Assembly (NCBI RefSeq): GCF_025677645.1
Contig: NZ_CP106879.1
Span: 682,001 to 746,000 of the forward strand
Direction of reading: 5' to 3'
Length of the DNA: 64,000 bases
From: Curtobacterium poinsettiae
Lineage (GTDB): Bacteria > Actinomycetota > Actinomycetes > Actinomycetales > Microbacteriaceae
Both the position numbers and the translations under genes were made by a program. Positions 53,256 through 62,061 of this stretch are shown piece after piece. The notes below the pieces were generated by a model. It saw only the letters and a list, made by a program, of their open reading frames with translations, searched no databases and had not been told where the DNA came from. Position 1 is the stretch's first letter, and each line of letters starts with the position of its first letter.

Positions 53256-54617
53256 TCAGAACGCGCGGTCGAGCTCGCGTTCGCGCGGGGACTGCGTCAT
53301 CGAGAACGCCACGCGCAGGGCCTCGCGCAGGTGCCCGGAGTCCGAACCGAGCACGGTCGTGAACCCGAGGCGGGTGGCCTCGTTCACGCGCTGCTTCGTG
53401 CCCGTGGCCGGACGGATCTCGCCGGCGAGACTGATCTCGCCGACGGCCGCGAGCGTGTGCGGGTACGGACGGTCTCGTGCGGCGCTCGCGAGGGCCAGTG
53501 CGATCGCCAGGTCGGCACCGGGCTCCGTGAGCTTCATGCCGCCCACCGTGGACACGTAGACGTCGGCGTCCGACAGCTTGAGGCCGGCCCGGCGTTCGAG
53601 GACCGCGAGCAGCATCGCGACACGGGAGGCATCGACACCGTTCACGACCCGGCGTGGCTGCGGTGCCGAGCTCGGGACGATGAGCGCCTGCACCTCGACC
53701 GGCAGCGCCCGACGCCCCTCGAGCGCGACGGTGACGCAGGTGCCGGACACCGGGGTCGCGTTCTTCGACATGAAGAGGCCGCTCGGGTCGGGGACCTCGT
53801 GGATGCCGTCGCCGCCCATGTCGAAGCACCCGACCTCGTCCGTGGGGCCGAAGCGGTTCTTGAGCGCCCGGACGAAGCGCAGGGCGGTCTGCCGGTCGCC
53901 CTCGAAGTGGCAGACGACGTCGACCAGGTGCTCGAGCAGCCGCGGGCCGGCGATCGTGCCGTCCTTCGTGACGTGGCCGACGATGAGGACGGGCAGGGCG
54001 CGGTCCTTCGCGATGCGGATCAGGGTCGAGGCGACCTCGCGTACCTGGGACGTGCCACCCGCGATGCCGTCGATCGAGCTCGACGAGATGGTCTGCACGG
54101 AGTCGGCGATGAGCAGGTCGGGCTGGACCTGGTCGATCTGGCCGATGATGACGCCGAGGTCGACCTCGCTCGCCAGGTACAGGTCGTCGTGCATCGCCCC
54201 GGTGCGTTCGGCGCGGAGTCGGACCTGGTCGACGGACTCTTCGGCGCTGACGTAGAGGACGCGCTTGCCCGAGGCTGCGGCTCGGGAGGCGACCTCGAGC
54301 AACAGGGTCGACTTGCCGACACCCGGCTCACCGCTCAGCAGGACCGCCGCACCCGGCACCACGCCGCCGCCGAGGACACGGTCGAACTCGCCGATGCCGG
54401 TCTGCCAGCGCTGCACAGAGGTGCCGCGGGCCTCGGTGATCGGTCGCGCGGCCCGGGCGCCGGTGACGGCGACCGCTGACGTGCCCCGGGTGCTCGCCGA
54501 CGCCGCTGAGCTGTCTTCGACAGTGCCCCAGGTCTGGCATTCACCGCACCGGCCGACCCACTTGATGCTGGTCCAGCCGCACTCGGTGCAACGGTAGAGG
54601 GACTGCGGGCGCGCCAT
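53256..54617 (-). CDS. radA: DNA repair protein RadA
   Basis: This 453-residue recombination ATPase/helicase has an N-terminal zinc finger (CTECGW and CGEC, about 10-30), Walker A GEPGVGKST, the RadA-specific LKNRFGPTDEVGCF, and a C-terminal Lon-like domain. The ATG at 54617 is chosen over the upstream start because TAGCCT ends 7 bases before it and the zinc finger follows directly. The -10 box overlaps the stop codon of the upstream SGNH gene. Confidence 0.95.
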   Translation of the reverse strand: MARPQSLYRCTECGWTSIKWVGRCGECQTWGTVEDSSAASASTRGTSAVAVTGARAARPITEARGTSVQRWQTGIGEFDRVLGGGVVPGAAVLLSGEPGVGKSTLLLEVASRAAASGKRVLYVSAEESVDQVRLRAERTGAMHDDLYLASEVDLGVIIGQIDQVQPDLLIADSVQTISSSSIDGIAGGTSQVREVASTLIRIAKDRALPVLIVGHVTKDGTIAGPRLLEHLVDVVCHFEGDRQTALRFVRALKNRFGPTDEVGCFDMGGDGIHEVPDPSGLFMSKNATPVSGTCVTVALEGRRALPVEVQALIVPSSAPQPRRVVNGVDASRVAMLLAVLERRAGLKLSDADVYVSTVGGMKLTEPGADLAIALALASAARDRPYPHTLAAVGEISLAGEIRPATGTKQRVNEATRLGFTTVLGSDSGHLREALRVAFSMTQSPRERELDRAF

Positions 54618-54627
54618 GTCGTCGAGG

Positions 54628-55635
54628 CTAGGCCGTACGGCCGACATCGCCGGCGTGGTCGTCCGGCCCGTCCGGTCCGCTTGGTTCGTCCGACTGGTCT
54701 CGTTCGTCGGGCAGCGCGATCGACCCCGTCATGCGGTGGCGGAGGCGCTCGACCGGCCCCGGCCCCTGGCGCGAGGCGTGGTCGAGTGCCTCGGCGCCGT
54801 CGGTGTCCTGCTCGGCGCGGGCGTTCGCCACCGCCCCGGCTTCGCGACCGAGGTTCTCGGCCTCGCGCGCGGACAGGTAGTGCCGGATCGCCGCCACGGT
54901 GTCGACCCGGGCGTCGACCGCCGGCTCGAACGCGCTCGCCCAGACCTCGTACCCGCGGTCGTTCGGGTGGAACAGGTCGCCGTAGCTGTTGAAGAAGGTC
55001 CGGCGGACCCCGACGCGCTTCGTGATGGTGTGCAGCGGCGCCACCGTCAGCCCGAACTCGTCGGCCACCCGGTGCACGATCTCGTTCGCCACCGCCACCT
55101 TGCGCTCCCGGTCCGGCACGAACATGCACGGCAGCTCGGCCACCACGGCGTGCGAGGGGACCGCGCCGTAGATCGCCCGGATGTTCCGCTCGAACTTGTC
55201 CGGATCGAAGTCGGCGATGTCGTTCGCCCCGATCGACACCGTGCAGACGTCGGGCGCGTAGTGCCGGAGCTTCGGCAGCTGATCACGCTTCGCGCCCCAC
55301 GTGGTCGAGCCGGAGACGCTGAGGTTCACCACCCGCACCGACATGTGGGAACGGTGCCGGATGCGCCGCGCGAGCAGCCCCACGTAGCCACGCCCGGGTG
55401 CGGTCGCACCGACGCCCTGCGCTGCCGAGTCACCGATCGCGACGTAGAGCAGCTGCCCCTCGTGCTGCTGGCGTTCGCGCCACCAGTCGGCGTGGATCGG
55501 GAGCATGTCGACGACGCGTTGCGCCGCTGCCCGCTGGCCCTTCACGCCGGCGCGGGCACCGACGGCTGCGGCACCGACGACGCCGAGGCTGCCGATGACG
55601 GAGGTGAGGAGTGCGATGAGCGTGCGGGATCTCAT
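54628..55635 (-). CDS. SGNH/GDSL-type hydrolase, exported
   Basis: This 335-residue protein has a signal-anchor (residues 4-30) and an SGNH hydrolase domain: block I VAIGDSAAQG with the nucleophile Ser, block III IGANDIADF, and the DLFHPNDRGY segment carrying the catalytic Asp-His pair. A charged, disordered tail rich in Asp and Pro follows. TACCGT lies 7 bases before the ATG. It should be an extracytoplasmic esterase or lipase of unknown substrate. Confidence 0.88.
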   Translation of the reverse strand: MRSRTLIALLTSVIGSLGVVGAAAVGARAGVKGQRAAAQRVVDMLPIHADWWRERQQHEGQLLYVAIGDSAAQGVGATAPGRGYVGLLARRIRHRSHMSVRVVNLSVSGSTTWGAKRDQLPKLRHYAPDVCTVSIGANDIADFDPDKFERNIRAIYGAVPSHAVVAELPCMFVPDRERKVAVANEIVHRVADEFGLTVAPLHTITKRVGVRRTFFNSYGDLFHPNDRGYEVWASAFEPAVDARVDTVAAIRHYLSAREAENLGREAGAVANARAEQDTDGAEALDHASRQGPGPVERLRHRMTGSIALPDERDQSDEPSGPDGPDDHAGDVGRTA

Positions 55636-55779
55636 GCCGTGGACGGTACGCCCGCCGGTCTTGCCGGAAGCGAGGAGGACCTGTGGGTGTGGGGGAGAGC
55701 CCTGCAGGTGACCGCCTGTGGAGGGCGAGCCGACCCGGGGTGTCATCACGGACCTCCCGGATCGTGTAAACTCTTTCCC

Positions 55780-55869
55780 GGTACCGTGTCCGAGCGGCCG
55801 AAGGATCATGTCTCGAAAACATGTGTGGGGGCAACTCCACCGTGGGTTCAAATCCCACCGGTACCGCCA
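55780..55869 (+). tRNA. tRNA-Ser (CGA)
   Basis: Acceptor GGTACCG pairs with CGGTACC. The anticodon arm CATGT-CTCGAAA-ACATG gives CGA. A long variable arm (GTGGGGGCAACTCCAC) is class II, as expected for serine. The CCA end is encoded (55867-55869). An accessory region begins downstream. Confidence 0.96.
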
Positions 55870-55918
55870 TCGGGTCGATTGCAGGTCTGGTCTCCAGCGT
55901 TTGCAGGTCTAACCCAAC

Positions 55919-55952
55919 AGAAGAGCCCCCGGCGAAAGCCGGGGGCTCTTCT
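55919..55952 (+). terminator. tRNA-Ser terminator
   Basis: A 15-bp stem (AGAAGAGCCCCCGGC) closes on GAAA and is followed by a T-rich stretch (CTCGTTTCTC). Confidence 0.85.
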
Positions 55953-56158
55953 CGTTTCTCGTGGACGTTGGGTACCGGCTTTCGGCGCTCGCCGAGCGCC
56001 CCGAAGCCGTCTGCGTTCTTCTCGCGGTGCTTGCCGCTTGTTTCCGGCGCGCGGAAGCACCCCGGACGCTTCTGGCCCGTTTTCGGGCAGGGCGAAGCGT
56101 CGGGGTGTGCGGATGGTCGTGTTTGGTTCTGCCGGCGATGCCGGTGCGGCTCAGCCCG

Positions 56159-56580
56159 CTATGCGGGCACTGGCGGTAGCTCTAACGGTTCCCAAGGCGC
56201 GAGCTTCCGGGGCGGCGGGTTCCGCATGTACCGCGTTTCGCTGTTCCGGTCGCGGGCACGCAGGAGGTACTCGTCGAACTGTTTCCTCGGTTGCGGTGCA
56301 CGGCCCGCAGCGACGCGCTGTTCCATCATGAGGGCGTCGTGTTCGAACTGGATGATGCGCCGCATGTTCGACGCGACGGCGAAGAGCGCGAGCGCGAACT
56401 GCTGCGCGGCGAGGCCGTGCATGGGTCGGGCCATCGTGTTCTCGAGGTTGTGGTCTTTCTGCAGCAGGTCGTTGGAGGACTCGCTACTGTTCCGGTCAGC
56501 CGGTATGTCTCGAACCATTCCTTGCTGCCGTAGCGGAGCTTCTGCCGCTGCTGCACGTGCGTTGTCGGCGTTTCGGACAA
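56159..56580 (-). pseudogene. Transposase-like C-terminal remnant, copy 1
   Basis: One frame reads KLRYGSKEWFETYRLT and the next, after a shift near 56500, continues with DRNSSESSNDLLQKDHNLEN, then ARPMHGLAAQQFALALFAVA and SNMRRIIQFEHDAL. Together these look like the C-terminal catalytic part of a DDE-type transposase common in actinobacteria. There is no complete N-terminal region. The family call rests on recalled pattern and is moderate. It marks past mobile-element activity downstream of tRNA-Ser. Confidence 0.5.
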
Positions 56581-56697
56581 GACGGGTCGCTACCGGCGTC
56601 CAAGACTGATCTGGCCAGTCCTGCCCCTCGCGGGTTTGCGGCAAGACCCGGCATCGGCGCAATCGTGCGGGCGGAGCGCCTCGCCAGCTACTCCGGC

Positions 56698-57036
56698 CTA
56701 CTCGCGCCGCACCACCGGTACGACCCACGTCCTGCACTCGTCGCGCCAGCCGGCGGGCTCCGGCCGGACGCCCCACGCGGACAGCAGCATCGTGACCTTC
56801 AGTTCGTCGTCCGGGTCGTGAATGTTGCCGCTGAACCCGATGAGGTCGCCGACCTTGTCGCCGGCGCCGGTTACGTCGGGATCGAGGCGCAAGCGGCCGC
56901 GAGCCCGCGCATCGGTCGGTTCGGGGGCTTCGAGTATGGTGCGACGTGGTTGTGCAGCGTCTTGTTGGCGGACTCGCTGCTGGCTCGGTCGGCCTACTCC
57001 GACGACTTCTTTCAGTGACGGGGCGAGGGCGAACAA
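56698..57036 (-). pseudogene. Composite remnant: second transposase-like fragment and an unknown gene end
   Basis: Near 56939-57000 one minus-strand frame reads ADRASSESANKTLHNHV and then RPMRGLAA, which parallels DRNSSESSND and ARPMHGLAA of copy 1. A different frame from about 56900 to 56698 encodes DVTGAGDKVGDLIGFSGNIH and ends in WVVPVVRRE with a stop; its third codon positions are nearly all G or C, so it was once coding, but it is not recognised. The whole looks like a scarred insertion site. Confidence 0.4.
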
Positions 57037-57226
57037 ACGCTGGGGTGGCGTGACTTGAGCTACTCATACGTGGCGTCATTCGATCCGGGTCGAAGGGCCG
57101 ATTCGAGGCAGGGTTCGCACCGTTGATCTCGCACTCGGGAGATCTCGGACTGCAAATCTCGCCTCAGTGGACGAATCGTTCTATGGTTGGCTCTGCAACA
57201 CGCTGTCCTGCGGAGTAGGGGGTGTC

Positions 57227-57529
57227 ATGGCTGGGGAGCTGAAACTGGACGAGGGCGGGCTGTCGGGGCTCATACGGGAGTTGCAAGTTCATGCCGCGAC
57301 GAGCGACGACCACGCATCGGAGGTTGACGCCGCACTCACCGCCGCCGTCGGCGCTGCGGTCTCGTCGCCGCTCACCGGCGCGCTGCAACGACTTGCCGAC
57401 CGCTTTCACGGCCGCACCGATGATGTCGGTGAACGGATGACGAGCTTGAGCGCGTCCTTGACGACCGCCGCCCATGCCATCACCGCCACAGACAGCAGCC
57501 TGGCTGAATCGGCCCACGGATTAGACTGA
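57227..57529 (+). CDS. Small helical ESX/WXG100-like protein, toxin partner
   Basis: This 100-residue protein is almost all helical, with ELKLDEGGLSGLIRELQVHA at the start and DVGERMTSLSASLTTAAHAI near the end, and lacks Cys and a signal peptide. The size and position just before a large polymorphic-toxin-like gene match the small partners of type VII secretion substrates, although a WXG motif is not present. The ATG at 57227 follows GGAG; an upstream start exists at 57167. Its stop overlaps the toxin ATG (TGATG). Confidence 0.65.
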   Translation: MAGELKLDEGGLSGLIRELQVHAATSDDHASEVDAALTAAVGAAVSSPLTGALQRLADRFHGRTDDVGERMTSLSASLTTAAHAITATDSSLAESAHGLD

Positions 57530-58941
57530 TGAGCATCCTCGCCGGCGCGCTGACCGCGGAGGACGTCACCGACGTCCCGGACGACGCCGATGGGCTCAGA
57601 TCCGCTGCGCGACGGTTCACAGAAGCAGCCGACGGCATATTGGACGCAGCGACGAATGGCTCCCGCGCCTGGTCGGGACTTCCGGCCGTGTTCACCTCCG
57701 ACGCACTGCAGCCCGCGCTGACGCCGCTGATGGACCCCGCAGTTGAGAAGGCGCAGCAGGTTCGCGCTGCGGCGGACGGGTTCGCGCAAGTCGCTTCCCG
57801 GGCGGCGAACAGCATCGCGGACCTCAAACACGACCACGACGTCCTCGTGCATCAGATCGAGCAGTTCCACGCTTCCGCGCCTGGACAGGTCACCGCCGAA
57901 GCCGCAAAGGAGGCCGAGAAGGGGAACATTCTCGGCGCCATAGGCACAGTGGTCACGAACTGGCGGCAGGTCCCAGAACTCGTCGGGCAGGAGTATGCGC
58001 TCCGCAGGCAGGCGCAGGCGCACAATGACAACGTCACGACGACCCTCGCGAGCATCGCCTCTGAGCTCGACGGCATCACCCCATCGGCCGTGAACGCGCA
58101 CCCGGTTCACCTCGCATCTACGACCTCCTCGGAGGACGCATCCGGCGGCGGCAATTGGTTCGAGGACGCCTGGAACACCACGAAAGCAGTGGTCGGCATC
58201 GGCGGCGCTGTTCTAGGCGCGGAAGCGGATGCTGCCTGGCCGTACGTGCAGGACGCTGCCGGAGTGGCGGGGAACATCTTTGCGTCGATGGGGAACGCAA
58301 TGGTGAACCATCCAGACGAAGTCATCGAGCTTCTCAGTGGTCTGGCATTGCTGGCCGGTGGGGCGGCGGTCGAGGGTGGTGGTGTCGCCCTCGACCTCAC
58401 CGGCGTCGGGGCCGTGGCTGGGGTCCCGTTGAACGTTGCCGGTGCTGCGGTGATGGCTGCAGGGGCGGGGCTGGCTGCCTCGGGCGGGATCCCGCTCGGC
58501 GTGCACGCGATGACCGATGATCGGCTCACGCCGAACCGCACCGATCACGTGGACGCCTGGAAGAAAGAGCAGAACGAGAAACACTCGGGGCGGAGCAAGG
58601 ACGGTACGTACCGGTCCCAGGGGAACAAGCAAGCTCACGCAGACGTCAAGGCCAAGGAGCGACAGGGTGTCGAGGAAGTCGCTGAGGACGCTGGCCTGCC
58701 CTACCGCACCGACCAGGTCAAAGCGCGAGTTAATGGCGCCCCGAACGGCCGGTTCTTCGACGGGCTGATGGAGAAGCCGGACGGGACGTGGGCAGGGATC
58801 GAGGTGAAGAGTGGCGGTGCGACGCGCAACGCCGAGCAGCGATCCTTTGATGGTCTGGTCAGCTACGAGAACCCGGCATACGCCACGATCGACGGGAAGC
58901 TCGTGAAGATCACATCCGTCATCCTCAAAAAAGTACCCTGA
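57529..58941 (+). CDS. Polymorphic toxin with type VII-like N-terminus and PD-(D/E)xK nuclease-like C-terminus
   Basis: This 470-residue protein has an N-terminal helical region (about 1-190) resembling ESX/LXG-type export domains, a Gly/Ala-rich hydrophobic centre (about 225-320), a charged hinge (NRTDHVDAWKKEQNEKHSGR) and a C-terminal module of about 110 residues. There, NGRFFDGLMEKPDGTWAGIE followed by VKSGG gives D and ExK residues spaced as in PD-(D/E)xK nucleases. The next gene is the natural immunity candidate. The module is inferred; no relative is named with certainty. Codon use is less GC-extreme than in the core genes, fitting acquisition. Confidence 0.7.
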   Translation: MSILAGALTAEDVTDVPDDADGLRSAARRFTEAADGILDAATNGSRAWSGLPAVFTSDALQPALTPLMDPAVEKAQQVRAAADGFAQVASRAANSIADLKHDHDVLVHQIEQFHASAPGQVTAEAAKEAEKGNILGAIGTVVTNWRQVPELVGQEYALRRQAQAHNDNVTTTLASIASELDGITPSAVNAHPVHLASTTSSEDASGGGNWFEDAWNTTKAVVGIGGAVLGAEADAAWPYVQDAAGVAGNIFASMGNAMVNHPDEVIELLSGLALLAGGAAVEGGGVALDLTGVGAVAGVPLNVAGAAVMAAGAGLAASGGIPLGVHAMTDDRLTPNRTDHVDAWKKEQNEKHSGRSKDGTYRSQGNKQAHADVKAKERQGVEEVAEDAGLPYRTDQVKARVNGAPNGRFFDGLMEKPDGTWAGIEVKSGGATRNAEQRSFDGLVSYENPAYATIDGKLVKITSVILKKVP

Positions 58942-59016
58942 CCCGGTTGCGGGCAGCGCGGCCCGGGGCTGAGCGACTTCCGCGCATACAGAACGTGACA
59001 ACAGCGGAGACCACAC

Positions 59017-59484
59017 ATGTTCATCAACACCACCAACAGCGAGCGAGAAGCCCAGCTCACGGCGGACTTCCGACCGATCAAGGACCAGATCCGGCGGATG
59101 CTCGGTTTGCTGGACGGGCAGAGCGATGGCCGGTTCGCCTATGCCATTTGGTGGCTGCCGGACGACGCTGGATGGCCGGACGCTCCTGACTACGAGGCAG
59201 GCGAGTACGACCTGAACTACCTCCAGGCCGGCGGCACCGCTGAAAGAATGGGTGTTGACTTGCAGATCGCCGACGGCCGGCAGATGCGTCACTTCATCGT
59301 GGGCCGCGACCACGACATCGACGAGCTGCTGACGGACTCGGTGACCGTTGCGGGCACCGAACACGCACGCCACCCAGCCGAGGTGTTCGACGCCGACGAG
59401 GCCACCGAACTGTTCTTCCACTACTACGAGCACCGCGGCACCGTTCCCGACGGGTACGTCCTCCGCCCCCTCGACCTCTCCTGA
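59017..59484 (+). CDS. Candidate immunity protein for the upstream toxin
   Basis: This 155-residue acidic protein has no signal peptide. It opens MFINTTNSEREAQLTADFRP and has FAYAIWWLPDDAGWPDAPDY near 48-67 and LFFHYYEHRGTVPDGYVLRP at the end. It starts 75 bp after the toxin gene on the same strand. Low pI and adjacency are typical of nuclease immunity proteins. It is not recognised as a named family. Confidence 0.65.
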   Translation: MFINTTNSEREAQLTADFRPIKDQIRRMLGLLDGQSDGRFAYAIWWLPDDAGWPDAPDYEAGEYDLNYLQAGGTAERMGVDLQIADGRQMRHFIVGRDHDIDELLTDSVTVAGTEHARHPAEVFDADEATELFFHYYEHRGTVPDGYVLRPLDLS

Positions 59485-60154
59485 CTTTCGAAGCGGGTGC
59501 GGCCCGGTGCGCCGAGGGCCGTCACCTTGGCAGCACCTCTTTCAGCAAGCCGATGTCGAGTCGAATCTCAGCTCAGCAGGTTCCAGCGGAGGTCGTACCC
59601 CCGATTGCATGCTCGAGCTTCTCACCAATGACGGCCCCGAGGCAGCCGCAAGCCATCTGCGGGAACTCGACGAGTTGAACTCTGGGCGGCCGTAATCGTC
59701 GACCAGCGCACCGATTCCCATCCCCGATGCCCGCGAGAACGGCGGGCGCGTGGAGATGGACCCACGGTCCTCAGTCACTCACCGAAAGGGTGATCTCGGT
59801 GGCGAAGCGTGTGAACGTGGTGACGTCATCCTTCTGGGAAGCGATGCGGAAAACGCCCAGGAAGCGGCAGCACACAGAACCGAACACCGGATCTCGCTGG
59901 GTTCCCTGTTCAAGGATCAGCAACCCATCGTGATCGGGCGGACGCCCACGCAGAAGAGCCTCAGATCCCCGTCCAGACGGGGATCTGAGGCTCTTCTGCT
60001 CCTCGGCGTTGGACCCGGTGCGGTTCCGTGGTGGGCGACAGCAGCGAGTACGGCGGTGGTTCACGCAGGTGCCACCTCCGGTTCACGAGCCTGCGCCACG
60101 CTTCTGCTCTGTGTCACCGAGTCGCGTGACCACGCCCCGAGTGGAGAGAACGCC
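59485..60154. other. 670-bp gap with decayed coding fragments
   Basis: No intact gene is supported. Plus-strand residues around 59520-59695 (HLFQQADVESNLSS, MLELLTNDGPEAAASHLREL) end at a proper stop and may be the tail of a lost gene. Around 59750-59940 both strands have short open stretches without a clear start. A perfect stem-loop lies at 59950-59999. The gap separates the toxin cassette from the PAP2 gene. Confidence 0.4.
59950..59999. terminator. Perfect 24-bp stem-loop
   Basis: The arms are perfectly complementary and the loop is 2 bases (CA). The sequence AGAAGAGCC at the left end also begins the tRNA-Ser terminator. It could end transcription from either side of the gap. Confidence 0.75.
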
Positions 60155-62011
60155 ATGCGCCGGTTCCTGATCGCTGTTCCGAGACGTCGGGCCCGCACGG
60201 TGCTGGGGGTCCTGGCGGTGGCGTGCGCCGTGTCCTTGATCGCTCCGGCGGGAGCGTCCGGGGCGACATCGCGAACCGCGCCGCGTCCAGGGGCCTACGG
60301 GTACTTCGTGGACACCTACAAGACGAACACCCCTGCCGCCACGACGCCGGAGACGAACGCCGCGACCGGGGTGCTGTCGCAGTTCGGCAACCTGTGGCGC
60401 CCGGGATCGTCGTGGGACAACGGGGCCGCCACCGGCGCTGCAGCGCAGCGCATCCTGGACTCGAACATCGCGCAGGCAGCGCGGATCACGCAGACGCGCA
60501 CGGATGCGCAGGGGCACGAGGCGTACCTGATCGACCGACGGAACCAGAACTACTCGGCCATCGCGGGCTTCGGCGATCTGTCCGACGCGGTGCGGACCGC
60601 GACGAACGCTGGTACCACGATCCCCGACGCGATCCCGGCGGACGCCACGACGAAGCAGTACGTCGACCAGGGCAACGCGAAGGGCTCGTGGGCGGACACC
60701 GATTCGGAACTCGGCGACGTCGTCCAGCTGGTGAACACGCTGCGTGGCGACTACTCCTCTGCCAGCAACGCGAAGAAGTACTACCAGTACCCGCGGCCGT
60801 ACCGGCAGAGCCAGGACGTGCAGGTCCTGCCGCAGCTCGTCCCCGAGAAGTCCCCGACGCCCGCCACCGACGGCGGGTTCCCCAGCGGACACACCAACGC
60901 CGGCTACCTGGCGTCACTGGCATTCGCGTACGCGTACCCGGAGAACTACACCGAGCTCCTCACCAACGGCTCGGAGATCGGCAACAGTCGGATCGTCGCC
61001 GGGATGCACTCGCCGCTCGACGTCATGGGAGGACGAGTCCTGTCGACCGCGCTGGCAGCGGCGATCCTGAACGACCCTGCGAACACGCAGCTCGCGCAGC
61101 AGGCGCACCAGCAGGCGGAGAAGGTGCTCGCTGCCGCCACCCCGACCGCGGTCGATCGGTACGCGGACTACGCAGCGGACAAGAAGGACTACCGCAAGCG
61201 TCTGACCTACGGGTTCCCGCAGAGCGGTACGAAGACGATCCCCGCCACGGTGCCGAAGGGGGCCGAAGCGCTCCTGCGGACCCGCCTGCCGTACCTCAAC
61301 GACGCCCAGATCCGAGAGGTGCTCCGGACGACCGCGCTGCCGTCCGGCTACCCCCTGCTGGACGACGCGGAAGGGTGGGGACGACTCGACCTCTTCTCGG
61401 CAGCGTCCGGCTACGGAGCGTTCGACAGTGCGGTGACGGTCTCGATGGACGCCGCCGACAAGGGCCTGAACGCCGCCGACACCTGGCGCAACGCCATCGG
61501 TGGAACCGGGTCGTTGACGAAGCGGGGGACCGGCACCCTCACCCTCGCCGGCTCGAGCCGCTACACCGGCGGCACCGTCGTCCGCGGTGGGACGCTGATC
61601 GCGGACTCCGCTGCCGCGCTCGGCACGGGCTCGGTGACGACCGTCTCCAGCACGCTCGCCGACGCCAGCACGAAGGTGATCCGGATCGGCGGCGACCTGA
61701 CGCAGCGCTCGCACGCCGCACTGTCGCTGAGCGTCTCCGGGCCCCGTCCCGCCATGCGCGTCGCCGGCACGGCGTCGTTCGGCGGGACGCTGCGGGTGCA
61801 CGTCGCCAAGGGCACGGCCGTGGCGAACGACGTGGTCCTGATCACGGCGGACCGGATCGCGAAGGGTTCGAGCTTCAGCAGGGTCCGCGTCGCCGGCCTG
61901 CCCGCCGGGTACAAGCCCGTGTTGGAGCGCCACGGCAACGAACTGCACCTCGTCAACGCCAACGCGACGAAGCACGGCCACGGGCACAGCCGGGGCCACG
62001 GCGCCGACTGA
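60155..62011 (+). CDS. Secreted PAP2-family phosphatase with autotransporter-type beta repeat
   Basis: This 618-residue protein has a signal peptide (cut near residue 37), a PAP2/class A acid phosphatase domain with KYYQYPRPYR, GGFPSGHTNAGY and NSRIVAGMHSPLD, which carry the three catalytic motifs KxxxxxxRP, PSGH and SRxxxxxHxxxD. A C-terminal beta-helix-like region follows (about 440-610). It contains GTGTLTLAGSSRYTGGTVVR, which matches the autotransporter-associated beta-strand repeat. A His-Gly-rich tail ends it. GGAGAG precedes the ATG. Confidence 0.85.
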   Translation: MRRFLIAVPRRRARTVLGVLAVACAVSLIAPAGASGATSRTAPRPGAYGYFVDTYKTNTPAATTPETNAATGVLSQFGNLWRPGSSWDNGAATGAAAQRILDSNIAQAARITQTRTDAQGHEAYLIDRRNQNYSAIAGFGDLSDAVRTATNAGTTIPDAIPADATTKQYVDQGNAKGSWADTDSELGDVVQLVNTLRGDYSSASNAKKYYQYPRPYRQSQDVQVLPQLVPEKSPTPATDGGFPSGHTNAGYLASLAFAYAYPENYTELLTNGSEIGNSRIVAGMHSPLDVMGGRVLSTALAAAILNDPANTQLAQQAHQQAEKVLAAATPTAVDRYADYAADKKDYRKRLTYGFPQSGTKTIPATVPKGAEALLRTRLPYLNDAQIREVLRTTALPSGYPLLDDAEGWGRLDLFSAASGYGAFDSAVTVSMDAADKGLNAADTWRNAIGGTGSLTKRGTGTLTLAGSSRYTGGTVVRGGTLIADSAAALGTGSVTTVSSTLADASTKVIRIGGDLTQRSHAALSLSVSGPRPAMRVAGTASFGGTLRVHVAKGTAVANDVVLITADRIAKGSSFSRVRVAGLPAGYKPVLERHGNELHLVNANATKHGHGHSRGHGAD

Positions 62012-62061
62012 GGCGGAGCGCGCCATGTCGGCTCCGAGCGCGGTGATCGCGGGGGCCGGGC

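Noticed and set aside
59771..60064. Minus-strand open frame of 97 codons in the gap
   Set aside because: It includes one arm of the perfect stem-loop and has no ribosome binding site or recognisable domain; only its last third has coding-like composition.
55780..60154. Integrated island with att direct repeats from tRNA-Ser
   Set aside because: No second copy of the tRNA 3' end was found downstream and there is no integrase gene, so a site-specific island is not supported.
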